Origin: an uncultured Dialister sp.
GTDB lineage: Bacteria; Bacillota; Negativicutes; Veillonellales; Dialisteraceae
Assembly: GCA_934178345.1 (NCBI GenBank)
Contig: CAKPQG010000022.1
Location: forward strand, 1-39,587
Reading direction: 5' to 3'
DNA: 39,587 nucleotides
Notes under the pieces: generated by a model
Databases searched by the model: none
What the model saw: only the letters and a program-made list of their open reading frames with translations
What the model was told of the DNA's origin: nothing
Translations under genes and position numbers: made by a program
Part shown: positions 22,937 through 30,269 of the stretch, in pieces
Position numbering within the stretch: the first letter of the stretch is position 1
Layout of the letters: the number at the start of each line of letters is the position of its first letter

Positions 22937-23162
22937 TACCAGAGTGTATATAGAAATCCCGCCGGAAGCGGTGAATTATATCAACCGCATCATCGAGGGC
23001 TACGAGTACCTCGGCATTTTGACGACGCTCGATCCGAAGCGCGCCACCTGCCAGATCAATTCGACCGCTGACACGAGAGACATCGTCATCGATGTCCTGA
23101 CGCATCTCACCGATGTGGATGTGAAGATTCTGGGGAGCCGGGAAGAAGCTGTGAAAAAGTAA
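22929..23162 (+). CDS. DUF4911-family small protein
   Basis: This 77-residue acidic protein (MDDTRVYIEIPPEAVNYINR...GILTTLDPKRATCQINSTADTRD...LTHLTDVDVKILGSREEAVKK) matches the DUF4911 pattern, a short alpha/beta domain of unknown function common in Firmicutes. Its ATG overlaps the trhP stop by eight bases, with AAGGAG 11 nt upstream. An alternative GTG at 22920 would leave only 2 nt from the Shine-Dalgarno sequence. Co-translation with trhP hints at a link with tRNA modification, which is inference only. Confidence 0.75.
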   Translation: MDDTRVYIEIPPEAVNYINRIIEGYEYLGILTTLDPKRATCQINSTADTRDIVIDVLTHLTDVDVKILGSREEAVKK

Positions 23163-23165
23163 AAT

Positions 23166-23445
23166 GAGTGACTGGTGGCTAGTGACTGGTGGCTAGTGAC
23201 TGGTGGCTAGTGACTGGTGACTGGTGACTGGTGACTAGACTAAGAGACTAAGAGACATCAGACATCTGACATATGACTTCTAAAATCTTCAAGTCTCAAA
23301 CGGACATCGCCCTATTTATACTCCGCGGCGCTTCTATATTTTTATGCGCCGCACCACCCCCGTTGAACCCTCTGAACCTGTTGAACCTCTTTCGCGCGCA
23401 ATCAAAGGGCGGCACGCCCCGTGGGCTAACCCCAAACCCTGTTTC
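23166..23445. repeat. Intergenic mosaic in reverse orientation (A, octads, G, E, C, H, C)
   Basis: TGACTGG/TGGCTAG heptads (23167-23238), ACTAAGAG octads (23238-23252) and an ACATCAG run, block G, inverted hairpin E (23321-23359), GTTGAACCCTCTGAACC-like heptads, block H inverted, ending 3 nt before the pncB promoter. Confidence 0.8.
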
Positions 23446-23447
23446 CC

Positions 23448-23475
23448 TTGACACTTTCCAAATAGGTGCTATACT
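23448..23475 (+). promoter_or_regulatory. pncB promoter
   Basis: TTGACA (23448-23453), a 16-bp spacer and TATACT (23470-23475) preceded by TG (extended -10). Confidence 0.8.
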
Positions 23476-23503
23476 TGACTGCTAAAGACGTATTGTCTTG
23501 ACA

Positions 23504-23538
23504 ATGAAGAGAGGCTTACCGTCCTCTCTTTTCTGGTT
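23504..23538 (+). promoter_or_regulatory. Hairpin in the pncB leader, possible attenuator
   Basis: AAGAGAGG-CTTACCGT-CCTCTCTTTTC: an 8-bp stem followed by a short T run, lying between promoter and start codon. It looks like a weak intrinsic terminator. The preceding AGACGTATTGTCTTGACAAT could form a competing helix. No known riboswitch class was recognised. Confidence 0.45.
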
Positions 23539-23585
23539 TCGTAATGATTTCGATGACCCACTTTCACGTAAAGGAGATACGAATA

Positions 23586-25028
23586 ATGGCTGCCAATGGA
23601 CTGATTACAGACTTATACCAGCTGACTATGGCGAATGCGCTCTTCAAGAAGGGCATGCATGAACGCCGCGTGGTCTTTGACCGTTTCTATCGAAAGAATC
23701 CTTTCAATGGCGGTTATACCGTGGTCGCGGGGCTCGCGCACCTGCAGGAATTTGCCAAAAATTTCCGCTTCGATGCCGAGGACATCGCCTACCTCAAGAG
23801 CCTCGGGATCTTCTATCCGGAATTTTTGGACTACCTGGCTGATTTCCACTTCACGGGAGACATCTATGCCATGCCGGAAGGCACGGTCGCATTCCCGGGC
23901 GAGCTCCTGCTGCGTTTCCATGGCACCACGACAGAGGCGATGCTGATGGAGACAGGGCTCTCGATGATCATGAACCATGAAAGCCTCATCGCGACGAAGA
24001 CGCGCCGTGTGCGCACCGTCGCGGGCAAGGATGCGCTGATGGAATTCGGCCTGCGCCGCGCGCAGGGCCATTCTGCCGGACTGTGGGGCGCGAGAGCGGC
24101 TATGATCGGCGGATTTAACGGCACTTCGAATGTCGAAGCAGGCAAGCTCTTCGGCATCCCGGTCCTCGGTACCATGGCGCACAGCTGGATCATGAGCTTT
24201 GACACCGAGCTGGAAGCCTTCGAAGAATATGTCAAGCAGTATCACAACAATCTCATCCTGCTGGCAGACACCTACAATGTGCTGGAAATGGGCGTGCCGG
24301 ATGCGATTCAGATTTTCAAAGAGCTGAAAGCCAAAGGCGAGCTGCCGAAGGTCTACGGTATCCGCATCGACAGCGGTGACCTCGGCTACCTTTCCAAGGA
24401 AGCCAAGCGCATGTTTACGGAAGCCGGATTCCCGGATGCCATCATCTCCGGATCGAATGATCTGGACGAATACCTCATCCAGTCTCTGAAGGAGCAGGGC
24501 TGCACCGTCACCAGCTGGGGCGTCGGCACGAAGATCATCACAGCCGACGGCTCTCCGTCTCTGGGCGGCGTCTTCAAGATGAGCGCTAGAGAAAAGGACG
24601 GCACCTTCGAGCCGGTGATGAAGATTTCCAATGATGTCGCTAAAATGACGAACCCGGGCATCAAGGAAGTGCGTCGTTTCTACAAGAAATCGAATGGCAA
24701 GATGATCACCGACCTCGTCTGCCTCACCAGCGAACCCATGCCAGACGGCGGCGATTACACACTCGTCACCGAGTCGGCCAAGTGGCGCCGCAAGGAGCTG
24801 AAAGCCGGCACGTACACCTGCGTGGAAATGTTAAAGCCCGTCATGCAAAAGGGGGAAGCCTCTCCGCTCCCGACGCTTTCGGAAACCATCGCGTATGCGA
24901 ATGAGCAGATGGAGACCCTTTGGCCGGAATACACCCGTCTTCTGAATCCAAATATCATGGAAGTGAATCTCTCCGATGCTCTGCAGCAGCTGAAGAGTGA
25001 AATCATTGAGAAGGATCTCAAGAAATAA
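23586..25028 (+). CDS. pncB: Nicotinate phosphoribosyltransferase
   Basis: It converts nicotinate and PRPP to nicotinate mononucleotide, the entry of the Preiss-Handler NAD salvage pathway, in the cytosol. The 480 residues show the family N-terminus GLITDLYQLTMANALFKKGMH, the FDRFYRKNPFNGGY segment, EFGLRRAQGHSAGLWGARAA and GTSNVEAGKLFGIPVLGTMAHSW around the nicotinate/PRPP site, and YGIRIDSGDLGYLSKEA with the phosphoribosyl contacts. The ATG at 23586 with AAAGGAG 9 nt upstream is the true start; in-frame ATGs upstream lie in the leader. It is monocistronic with its own promoter, leader hairpin and terminator, and no other NAD gene is adjacent. Confidence 0.93.
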   Translation: MAANGLITDLYQLTMANALFKKGMHERRVVFDRFYRKNPFNGGYTVVAGLAHLQEFAKNFRFDAEDIAYLKSLGIFYPEFLDYLADFHFTGDIYAMPEGTVAFPGELLLRFHGTTTEAMLMETGLSMIMNHESLIATKTRRVRTVAGKDALMEFGLRRAQGHSAGLWGARAAMIGGFNGTSNVEAGKLFGIPVLGTMAHSWIMSFDTELEAFEEYVKQYHNNLILLADTYNVLEMGVPDAIQIFKELKAKGELPKVYGIRIDSGDLGYLSKEAKRMFTEAGFPDAIISGSNDLDEYLIQSLKEQGCTVTSWGVGTKIITADGSPSLGGVFKMSAREKDGTFEPVMKISNDVAKMTNPGIKEVRRFYKKSNGKMITDLVCLTSEPMPDGGDYTLVTESAKWRRKELKAGTYTCVEMLKPVMQKGEASPLPTLSETIAYANEQMETLWPEYTRLLNPNIMEVNLSDALQQLKSEIIEKDLKK

Positions 25029-25029
25029 G

Positions 25030-25057
25030 AAAGAGCCAGCGCAAGCTGGCTCTTTTG
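25030..25057 (+). terminator. pncB terminator
   Basis: AAAGAGCCAGC-GCAA-GCTGGCTCTTTT: an 11-bp perfect stem and short T run right after the stop. Confidence 0.85.
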
Positions 25058-25444
25058 TTGGTTCAGGGGTAGGCCGTGGGGTGGGCTGCTTCTTGATTGC
25101 GGGTGAAAGCCTCGCTCTCTAGTGAGGAGTGAGGAGTGAGGAGTGAGGAGTGGTGGTGCGGCGCATAAAAATCAAAAGCGCCTCATATATATTTGCGGCG
25201 AAGCCGCCACCACAACCATGAACCCCGAAGTTTGAAAGAAGGGATGAGTGGTTAGGGATTAGTGGCTAGGGATTAGGTTTGCGATACGAGAAAACAGCTA
25301 GTTTCAAACCTCCGCGGCGCTTCTATATTTTTATGCGCTGCACCACCATTTCGCATTTCTAATTTCTCATTTCTCATTCAATCGAGGCTTTCAAACGTAA
25401 TCAAGGGGCGAGCCGCCCGAGGGGCTAACCCTGAACCCCGAACC
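25058..25444. repeat. Intergenic mosaic with two hairpins E in opposite orientation
   Basis: Block H, GAGGAGT heptads (25120-25150), hairpin E truncated on its right side and joined to a GGCGAAGCCGCC hairpin (25152-25210), GGATTAG/TGGCTAG heptads (25243-25278), block F inverted, hairpin E inverted (25311-25350), TTTCTAA/TTTCTCA heptads (25353-25378), block H inverted and GAACCCC heptads (25428-25460). No gene is present. Confidence 0.8.
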
Positions 25445-25466
25445 TTGAACCCCGAACCCCCAACTA

Positions 25467-25475
25467 TGCTATAAT
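25467..25475 (+). promoter_or_regulatory. Extended -10 promoter of the exported protein pair
   Basis: TGCTATAAT. The best -35 candidate, TTGAAC at 25445-25450, lies inside the GAACCTTGAACCCC heptads, with a 19-bp spacer. Confidence 0.55.
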
Positions 25476-25520
25476 AGAGGCACGAACTTCTACATATTTC
25501 CTGAAAGAAAGGTGACATAG

Positions 25521-26264
25521 ATGAAACTTTCGAAATGGATGACGATTTCCATGGCATCTCTGGCGCTGGCAGGCGGTGTCCTGACAGCGGACGCAGACTC
25601 GATGGTTCTTTCCGGCGGTGAAAAGCTCGACCTTGGCGAGAAGGTCAGCGTCTTTGACGGCGAACGCTCCTTCTTCGGCAGCCAGCTGCATGACTGGCTC
25701 ATGGAAGATAAAGCGGTAACGACCGTGGAAGAGGCGATCAAGAAGGAGAATCTTTTCCCCAAGAACGAAGCCTACTCTCATGACGTGGCACAGATGGCGG
25801 TGGATGTACTGCGCCGCGGCAAGCTCTATCAGGTGAGAAGCGAGGACAAAGGCATCTGCTATCAGGGGATGGTCGTCTCGATCGCGCTCTCAGATGCTGA
25901 CGAGATGAAGCTCGCCCTCTATAGCGCGGCGCTCGATACAAAGTCGAAGGAAGCGGCGAAAGACAATCAGGCAGAGGCGGAAGCCAAAGAGCTGGCGCCT
26001 CTTCTGGCGATGGCGCACGGACAGCTCACGGTGAAGGCGCACTCGGACTGGGCGGACAAGACTTCGAAGAAAGGGCTTGCCTACAGCACAGGCAGCGCGC
26101 AGATTTCCATCATCCGTGACGGCTTCACGCTTCCTGTCTATCTGAAAGCGATCATTCACAAGGATAAGGGCATGACGACCTATACCCTGCTTGCGGCGGA
26201 TCAGGCGTCCGGCGCGTATTTAGAACCCATCGTCGACAAGGCGCTGGCAGGAGCCGGAAAATGA
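25521..26264 (+). CDS. Exported protein of unknown function, first of a related pair
   Basis: This 247-residue protein has an N-terminal signal peptide (MKLSKWMTISMASLALAGGV, cleavage near ADA at 25). The mature protein is a mixed alpha/beta domain ending GFTLPVYLKAIIHKDKGMTTYTLLAADQASGAYLEPIVDKALAG. That end resembles GWALPLYMRGFLTKTGEGYRSLLFLGFQ in the next gene, so the two are likely distant paralogues. No known family was recognised. It overlaps the next gene by 4 bp (ATGA), indicating translational coupling. AAAGG precedes the ATG, and a TGCTATAAT promoter lies about 45 bp upstream. Confidence 0.72.
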   Translation: MKLSKWMTISMASLALAGGVLTADADSMVLSGGEKLDLGEKVSVFDGERSFFGSQLHDWLMEDKAVTTVEEAIKKENLFPKNEAYSHDVAQMAVDVLRRGKLYQVRSEDKGICYQGMVVSIALSDADEMKLALYSAALDTKSKEAAKDNQAEAEAKELAPLLAMAHGQLTVKAHSDWADKTSKKGLAYSTGSAQISIIRDGFTLPVYLKAIIHKDKGMTTYTLLAADQASGAYLEPIVDKALAGAGK

Positions 26265-27022
26265 AACGCATGCTTTCACTCTGCCTGGGAGCCGCCCTTC
26301 TTCTGACGGGCGGACTGTCAGAAGCGGATGGTATGGCTGGCAGTGGCGCAGTGCCTGCTCTCCCCGCGGGAGAGGGTGTCAACGCCGCGGCTGCCAAGGT
26401 CATGGAACCGCTGCCGATGGAAGAGCTTCTCGCACTCACGCCGGAGAGCCGAGGATTTCTGGGTGATGGGAAGCTTCCCAAGGGGATGACCTTTACGCCC
26501 TTCCACCTTTCCAGTGATCCACATCCCTGCGCGGGGCTGCTCTTCCTTCCCGGGAAGAAGCAGGATGCGTCCGTCATCGCTTTCGGGATGGAAATGAAAG
26601 GGGAAGTGGCGGAGGCCTATTTCCACGACATGTTCCTGCCGGAAGGCTTCACTCCGGCGGCGGGGCAGCGCATGCTCCACTTCAATATCGGTCTGATGGA
26701 GGCAGAATCACTGCTGAATAACATTTTTTTGCAGACCGCCAAGGGGACGCGCGAGGCTACGGGCGAACCTATTCCCTATGACCTCATGGGCGTCAGCATG
26801 ATGCACGTGGAGCAGCTGCACAAGGTACTCAGCCAGCCAAAGACTTACGGCTTTGCCCTCTCGCCGTACCTGGTCGCGGACGGATGGGCGCTCCCTCTCT
26901 ATATGCGCGGTTTTCTAACCAAGACGGGCGAAGGCTATCGCAGCCTTCTCTTCCTCGGCTTCCAGAGCCAGAAGAATGCACTCGACGAGGCCAGCTATGA
27001 GATATTGAGATCGATGAAATAA
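26261..27022 (+). CDS. Exported protein of unknown function, second of a related pair
   Basis: This 253-residue protein has a signal peptide (MKRMLSLCLGAALLLTGGLS, cleaved near residue 23). The mature part contains ELLALTPESRGFLGDGKLPKG, GLLFLPGKKQDASVIAFGMEM, and a C-terminal module similar to that of the preceding gene. No conserved catalytic motif was recognised. The pair is an exported two-gene operon with a strong terminator directly after it, so it probably acts as a unit in the periplasm or envelope. Function unknown. Confidence 0.72.
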   Translation: MKRMLSLCLGAALLLTGGLSEADGMAGSGAVPALPAGEGVNAAAAKVMEPLPMEELLALTPESRGFLGDGKLPKGMTFTPFHLSSDPHPCAGLLFLPGKKQDASVIAFGMEMKGEVAEAYFHDMFLPEGFTPAAGQRMLHFNIGLMEAESLLNNIFLQTAKGTREATGEPIPYDLMGVSMMHVEQLHKVLSQPKTYGFALSPYLVADGWALPLYMRGFLTKTGEGYRSLLFLGFQSQKNALDEASYEILRSMK

Positions 27023-27024
27023 AA

Positions 27025-27062
27025 AAGACGTCATGATGCTTTCGCATCATGACGTCTTTTTA
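27025..27062 (+). terminator. Terminator of the exported protein pair
   Basis: AAAGACGTCATGATGC-TTTC-GCATCATGACGTCTTTTT: a perfect 16-bp stem and T run. Confidence 0.9.
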
Positions 27063-27063
27063 T

Positions 27064-27263
27064 TTCAGGGGTAGCCCGTAGGGCGTGCCGTCCCTTGATT
27101 ACGTTTGAAAGCCGCGTTTGAATGAGAAATTAGAAATGCGAAATGCGAAATGATGGTGCGGCGCATAAAAATCAGAAGCGCCGCGAAGGTTTGAAATTAG
27201 CGATTTTCTCGTATCGCAAACCTAATCCCTAGCTACTAATTCCTAGTCACCAGTCACTAGTCA
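27064..27263. repeat. Intergenic mosaic (H-D-E-F-B-A) ending in the pdxT stop
   Basis: Block H (27068-27105), TTAGAAA/TGCGAAA heptads (27125-27150), hairpin E (27154-27186), block F (27187-27220), TAATCCC and AGTCACC heptads (27221-27276). The array encodes the last pdxT codons. Confidence 0.8.
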
Positions 27264-27833
27264 CTAGTCACCAGTCATACCAAGAAACAGCCGGTGCATG
27301 CGGTCATCATGTCCGACCTCAGGATGGAAGGAGAGTGCGAGCTGCTTTCCATAGCGGACAGCGACGATGTGGTCATCCACGGTCGAGAGGATGTCCACGT
27401 CAGGCGATGCAGAAGCGATGTAGGGGGCGCGGATGAAATTCATCTTCACGTCGCCCACTCCTTTGACCGGCGCCGTGGTGATGAAGCTCCCGAGCTGTCG
27501 GCCGTAGGCATTTCTGCGGACTGTCACAGGAAGCGTAGCGAACCATGTGTGCACATCATTTTCCAGATGTTCAGCGAGGAGGATCATGCCGGCGCAGGTG
27601 GCAAGGACGGGAAGACCTGCTCGGATTTTTTCCTGCAGCGGCGCGAAAAGTCCCTCATCCTTGAGCAGCTTGCCCTGTACGGTGCTTTCCCCGCCGGGAA
27701 GGACGAGCCCGTCCATAGGGCGCTCGAGATCTTTCCGGTTTCGTATCTCAAAGCAGGAAGCCCCGAGCTTTGTGAGCATTCGTTCATGCTCGATGAATGC
27801 CCCCTGAAGGGCGAGGATGGCGATATGTTTCAT
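27264..27833 (-). CDS. pdxT: Pyridoxal 5'-phosphate synthase glutaminase subunit PdxT
   Basis: PdxT releases ammonia from glutamine and channels it to PdxS. The 189 residues show the class I glutaminase triad C80 (VLATCAGM), H170 and E172 (SFHPEVGHDDRMHRLF), with the GGES oxyanion segment at 47-50. Positions match B. subtilis PdxT (C79, H170, E172). The C-terminal MTGD and the TAG stop are encoded by the GACTGGTGACTAG heptad array. The start at 27831-27833 has AAAGG 7 nt upstream, and a short copy of fold-back S lies just above that site. It is downstream of pdxS in the same direction, but about 220 bp of repeats separates them, so co-transcription is uncertain. Confidence 0.94.
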   Translation of the reverse strand: MKHIAILALQGAFIEHERMLTKLGASCFEIRNRKDLERPMDGLVLPGGESTVQGKLLKDEGLFAPLQEKIRAGLPVLATCAGMILLAEHLENDVHTWFATLPVTVRRNAYGRQLGSFITTAPVKGVGDVKMNFIRAPYIASASPDVDILSTVDDHIVAVRYGKQLALSFHPEVGHDDRMHRLFLGMTGD

Positions 27834-27846
27834 ACTTTGGCCTTTC

Positions 27847-27898
27847 TAGGGAAACACTGATTAAATCTGACTCTGCGATTGAATCAGCGTTTCCCTAA
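27847..27898. repeat. Fold-back element family S, short copy in the pdxT leader
   Basis: GGGAAACACTGATTAAATC, a short centre CTGACTCTGC, then GATTGAATCAGCGTTTCCC: the two ends of element S joined with the middle deleted. It lies 14 nt before the pdxT start codon, the same placement as the long copy in front of pbuG. Confidence 0.75.
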
Positions 27899-28045
27899 CA
27901 CGTAGCTAACAGAGAAGTGAGGAGTGAGAAATGAGGAGTGGTGGTGCGGCGCATAAAAAACAGAAGCGCCGCGGAGTATAAATAGGACGATGACCGAAAG
28001 TAGCATGTAAGTCCCTAGTCCCTAGTCACCAGTCACTCAGTGACC
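27899..28045. repeat. Intergenic mosaic between pdxS and pdxT (D, E, G, A)
   Basis: GAGGAGT/GAGAAAT heptads (27913-27939), hairpin E (27941-27977), block G (27978-28008), AGTCACC heptads (28017-28040). Confidence 0.75.
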
Positions 28046-28054
28046 CCTAAAAAA

Positions 28055-28933
28055 TTATTTTCCGCGTTCCGCCATGAGGAGCTGGATCTCATCTTCATTG
28101 ATGCCGACCATGGCTTCGCCGAGGTCAGTGGAGAGTTCAGCGAGGATTTCCGGATCTTTGTAGTTGGTGACCGCTTTCACGATAGCGGCAGCGCGTTTCG
28201 CCGGATCGCCGGATTTGAAGATACCGCTGCCGACGAAGACGCCTTCTGCGCCGAGCTGCATCATGAGTGCGGCATCCGCCGGAGTAGCTACGCCGCCGGC
28301 TGCAAAGTTGACGACTGGGAGTTTCTGGTGGTCATGGACATAGACGACGAGGTCATAGGGGACGCCCAACTGTTTCGCTGCTTCGAAGAGTTCATCCGTG
28401 CGCAGCGAGGCGATGGAAGCGATCTGGGTATTGATCTTTCTCATGTGGCGGACAGCCTGAATGATATCGCCGGTCCCCGGTTCACCCTTGGTGCGGATCA
28501 TGGAAGCGCCTTCTGCGATACGGCGAAGGGCTTCACCGAGGTCGCGTGCGCCGCAGACGAAGGGCACCTTGAACTGGTGCTTGTCAATGTGGTACACATC
28601 GTCAGCTGGAGAGAGGACTTCACTTTCGTCGATGTAGTCGATCTCGATGGCTTCAAGGATCTGCGCTTCGACAAAGTGACCGATGCGGCATTTTGCCATG
28701 ACAGGGATGGAGACGGCTTCCTGAATGCCCTTGATCATTTTCGGATCGCTCATACGGGATACGCCGCCCGCTTTGCGGATGTCGGCAGGGATGCGTTCCA
28801 GCGCCATGACGGCTGCAGCGCCGGCTGCTTCCGCAATTTTCGCCTGTTCCGGTGTGGTGACGTCCATGATGACGCCGCCTTTCAGCATCTGTGCGAGTTC
28901 TTTGTTCAGTTCGTAGCGTTCATTGTTTTTCAT
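28055..28933 (-). CDS. pdxS: Pyridoxal 5'-phosphate synthase subunit PdxS
   Basis: PdxS makes PLP from ribose 5-phosphate, glyceraldehyde 3-phosphate and ammonia delivered by PdxT; it forms a cytosolic dodecamer. The 292 residues carry D24 (VIMDVTTPEQA), K81 (PVMAKCRIGHFVEAQ) and K149 (IRTKGEPGTGDI), the substrate and shuttle lysines at the same positions as in B. subtilis, plus the GVATPADAALMMQLGAEGVFVGSGIFKS phosphate site. ATG at 28931-28933 with GAAAGGA upstream. A 62-codon in-frame extension to 29119 is repeat mosaic and is rejected. It is the first gene of the vitamin B6 neighbourhood, with pdxT downstream and an ECF S-component and PdxR-like regulator upstream. Confidence 0.95.
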   Translation of the reverse strand: MKNNERYELNKELAQMLKGGVIMDVTTPEQAKIAEAAGAAAVMALERIPADIRKAGGVSRMSDPKMIKGIQEAVSIPVMAKCRIGHFVEAQILEAIEIDYIDESEVLSPADDVYHIDKHQFKVPFVCGARDLGEALRRIAEGASMIRTKGEPGTGDIIQAVRHMRKINTQIASIASLRTDELFEAAKQLGVPYDLVVYVHDHQKLPVVNFAAGGVATPADAALMMQLGAEGVFVGSGIFKSGDPAKRAAAIVKAVTNYKDPEILAELSTDLGEAMVGINEDEIQLLMAERGK

Positions 28934-28949
28934 GATAGAAAGTCCTTTC

Positions 28950-29520
28950 AAAATAATGGGTTTAAGGTTGATGGGTTCAAGGTTCAGGGTTCGGGGCAGA
29001 TCGTCCACTGATTGTAGATGAAAGCTTTGCTCGAATGAGAAATGCGAAATGTTGGTACGGCGCATAAAATGATGGAAGCGCCGCGGAGGTTTGAAACTAG
29101 CGGTTTTCTCGTATCGCAAACCTAATCCCTAGCCACCAATCCCTAGCTACCAGTCACAAGTCACAAGTCACAAGTCACTAGCTACTCATCCCTGCTTTCA
29201 AACTTTAGGGTTAGCCCATGGGGCGTACTACCCCTTGATTGTTGCGAAAGAGGGGGGAGCAGGTTCTATAGGTTCAAAGGGGTGTGGTGCGGCGCATTTC
29301 GTCATCCTGAGCGGAGAAAAACGTCGTATGTTAAAAAATGGCTTATCTGAAACAGGAGAACTGAGTCGAAGGATCTAAGCGCCGCGGAGGTTTGAAACTA
29401 GCGGTTTTCTCGTATCGCGAACCTAATCCCTAGCCACTAATCCCTAGCTACCAGTCACAAGTCACTAGTCACTAGCTACTCATCCCTGGCCCCTGATGGC
29501 GAATCATCCTGAAAATGGGT
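28950..29520. repeat. Intergenic mosaic, two units; one hairpin E carries an 83-bp insert
   Basis: GGTTCAA/GGGTTCG stub, block H, TGAGAAA/TGCGAAA heptads, hairpin E (29053-29086), block F, heptads B/A (29126-29190), block H again (29207-29245), hairpin E interrupted at 29289-29385, block F, heptads B/A (29423-29482). I see no gene in this 570-bp stretch. Confidence 0.8.
29296..29378. repeat. 83-bp element inserted in the loop of hairpin E (orientation 2)
   Basis: It begins ATTTCGTCATCCTGAGCGGA and ends GAACTGAGTCGAAGGATCTA. Stem arms GCGGCGC (29289-29295) and GCGCCGC (29379-29385) are intact. It is the reverse complement relative of the insert at 18077-18158. Confidence 0.75.
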
Positions 29521-29525
29521 CAATT

Positions 29526-29570
29526 AAAAAGAAGGCAGGAAATCCGAAGGATTTCACGTCTTCTTTTTAT
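29526..29570 (-). terminator. Terminator of the ECF S-component gene
   Basis: Minus strand AAAAAGAAG-ACG-TGAAATCC-TTCG-GATTTCC-TGC-CTTCTTTTT: a long two-part stem with a T run. Confidence 0.85.
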
Positions 29571-29620
29571 GTGAAATTGTGGAGTTACCAGTCACCAGTC
29601 ACCAGTCACTAGTCACTACA
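29571..29620. repeat. AGTCACC heptads at the ECF S-component stop
   Basis: CCAGTCACCAGTCACCAGTC units between the terminator and the stop codon. The array is thus inside the transcript, upstream of the terminator hairpin. Confidence 0.75.
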
Positions 29621-30178
29621 TTACCATTTCCCGTCGATCAGCTTTTTGGCATGTTCGTTCAGTTTCCATTTCCATACGAGGAAGGGGCCGACGATGACGC
29701 CGAAGAGGGCCTGCAGGATTTCATACGGCAGCTTGATCCATGCATAGGCCGGCGTACTGTAGACGTAGGCACGGCCGAGGGAATAGCCGATGACCATGAT
29801 GACGGCGCCGACGAGGACAGCGATCACCGTCGAGAGCTTCGGCTTCTCCGGGAAAGCGTGGTGTGCGATGTAGGAGATCGCCATAGCCTGCAGGCCGTGA
29901 GTGACGAGCGAGACAAACATCGGGAGCGGGTAGAAGAAAAAGTCTCCCAGAAATGCACCGACGCCGCCGACGAGGAAGGCTCCCAGCGGGTCGAGCATGA
30001 GCGCCGCTGCGACGATGACGATGTCGTTCAGGTACAGGTGGCCGCCCGGGACGGGCAGACCGAAAGACGAAAGTCCGACATTGATCGCCATCAAAAGGCC
30101 GCAGATGGTGAGCCAGCGCGTATTGTGCTTCGTGTGGACGGAAAGGGAATGTGTGGTCAGTATTTCTTCGTTTGTCAT
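29621..30178 (-). CDS. ECF transporter S-component, probably for vitamin B6
   Basis: This 185-residue inner-membrane protein has about six helices and the ECF S-component pattern: TICGLLMAINVGLSSFG (helix 1, the AxxxA/G region that docks on EcfT), GGHLYLNDIVIVAAALMLDPLGAFLVGGVGAFLGDFFF, then HGLQAMAISYIAHHAF. It would bind a vitamin and work with a shared EcfA-EcfA'-EcfT module, which is not in this window. The substrate is inferred as pyridoxine or a related vitamer, because it lies between pdxS and a divergent PdxR-like regulator. Other members of this family carry riboflavin, folate or hydroxymethylpyrimidine. AAGGAG lies 7 nt upstream of the ATG, and a -10 TATAAT is at 30211-30216. Confidence 0.85.
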   Translation of the reverse strand: MTNEEILTTHSLSVHTKHNTRWLTICGLLMAINVGLSSFGLPVPGGHLYLNDIVIVAAALMLDPLGAFLVGGVGAFLGDFFFYPLPMFVSLVTHGLQAMAISYIAHHAFPEKPKLSTVIAVLVGAVIMVIGYSLGRAYVYSTPAYAWIKLPYEILQALFGVIVGPFLVWKWKLNEHAKKLIDGKW

Positions 30179-30210
30179 GAGAATTCTCCTTGCTGTATCT
30201 AGATGTTTGC

Positions 30211-30216
30211 ATTATA
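30211..30216 (-). promoter_or_regulatory. -10 box of the ECF S-component gene
   Basis: Minus strand TATAAT, about 33 nt upstream of the start codon, with no good -35, as expected if an activator such as PdxR binds the shared 200-bp intergenic region. Confidence 0.5.
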
Positions 30217-30269
30217 CTATGAAACTGGATATATAAAAATCACCAAAATATTACAAAAAAGTAAGACCA

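Noticed and set aside
23504..23538. Known NAD riboswitch before pncB
   Set aside because: None of the conserved loops of the described NAD aptamers was recognised, so only a generic hairpin is reported.
28040..29011. 323-codon plus-strand ORF opposite pdxS
   Set aside because: It is a shadow of pdxS, whose catalytic residues and family match are clear on the other strand.
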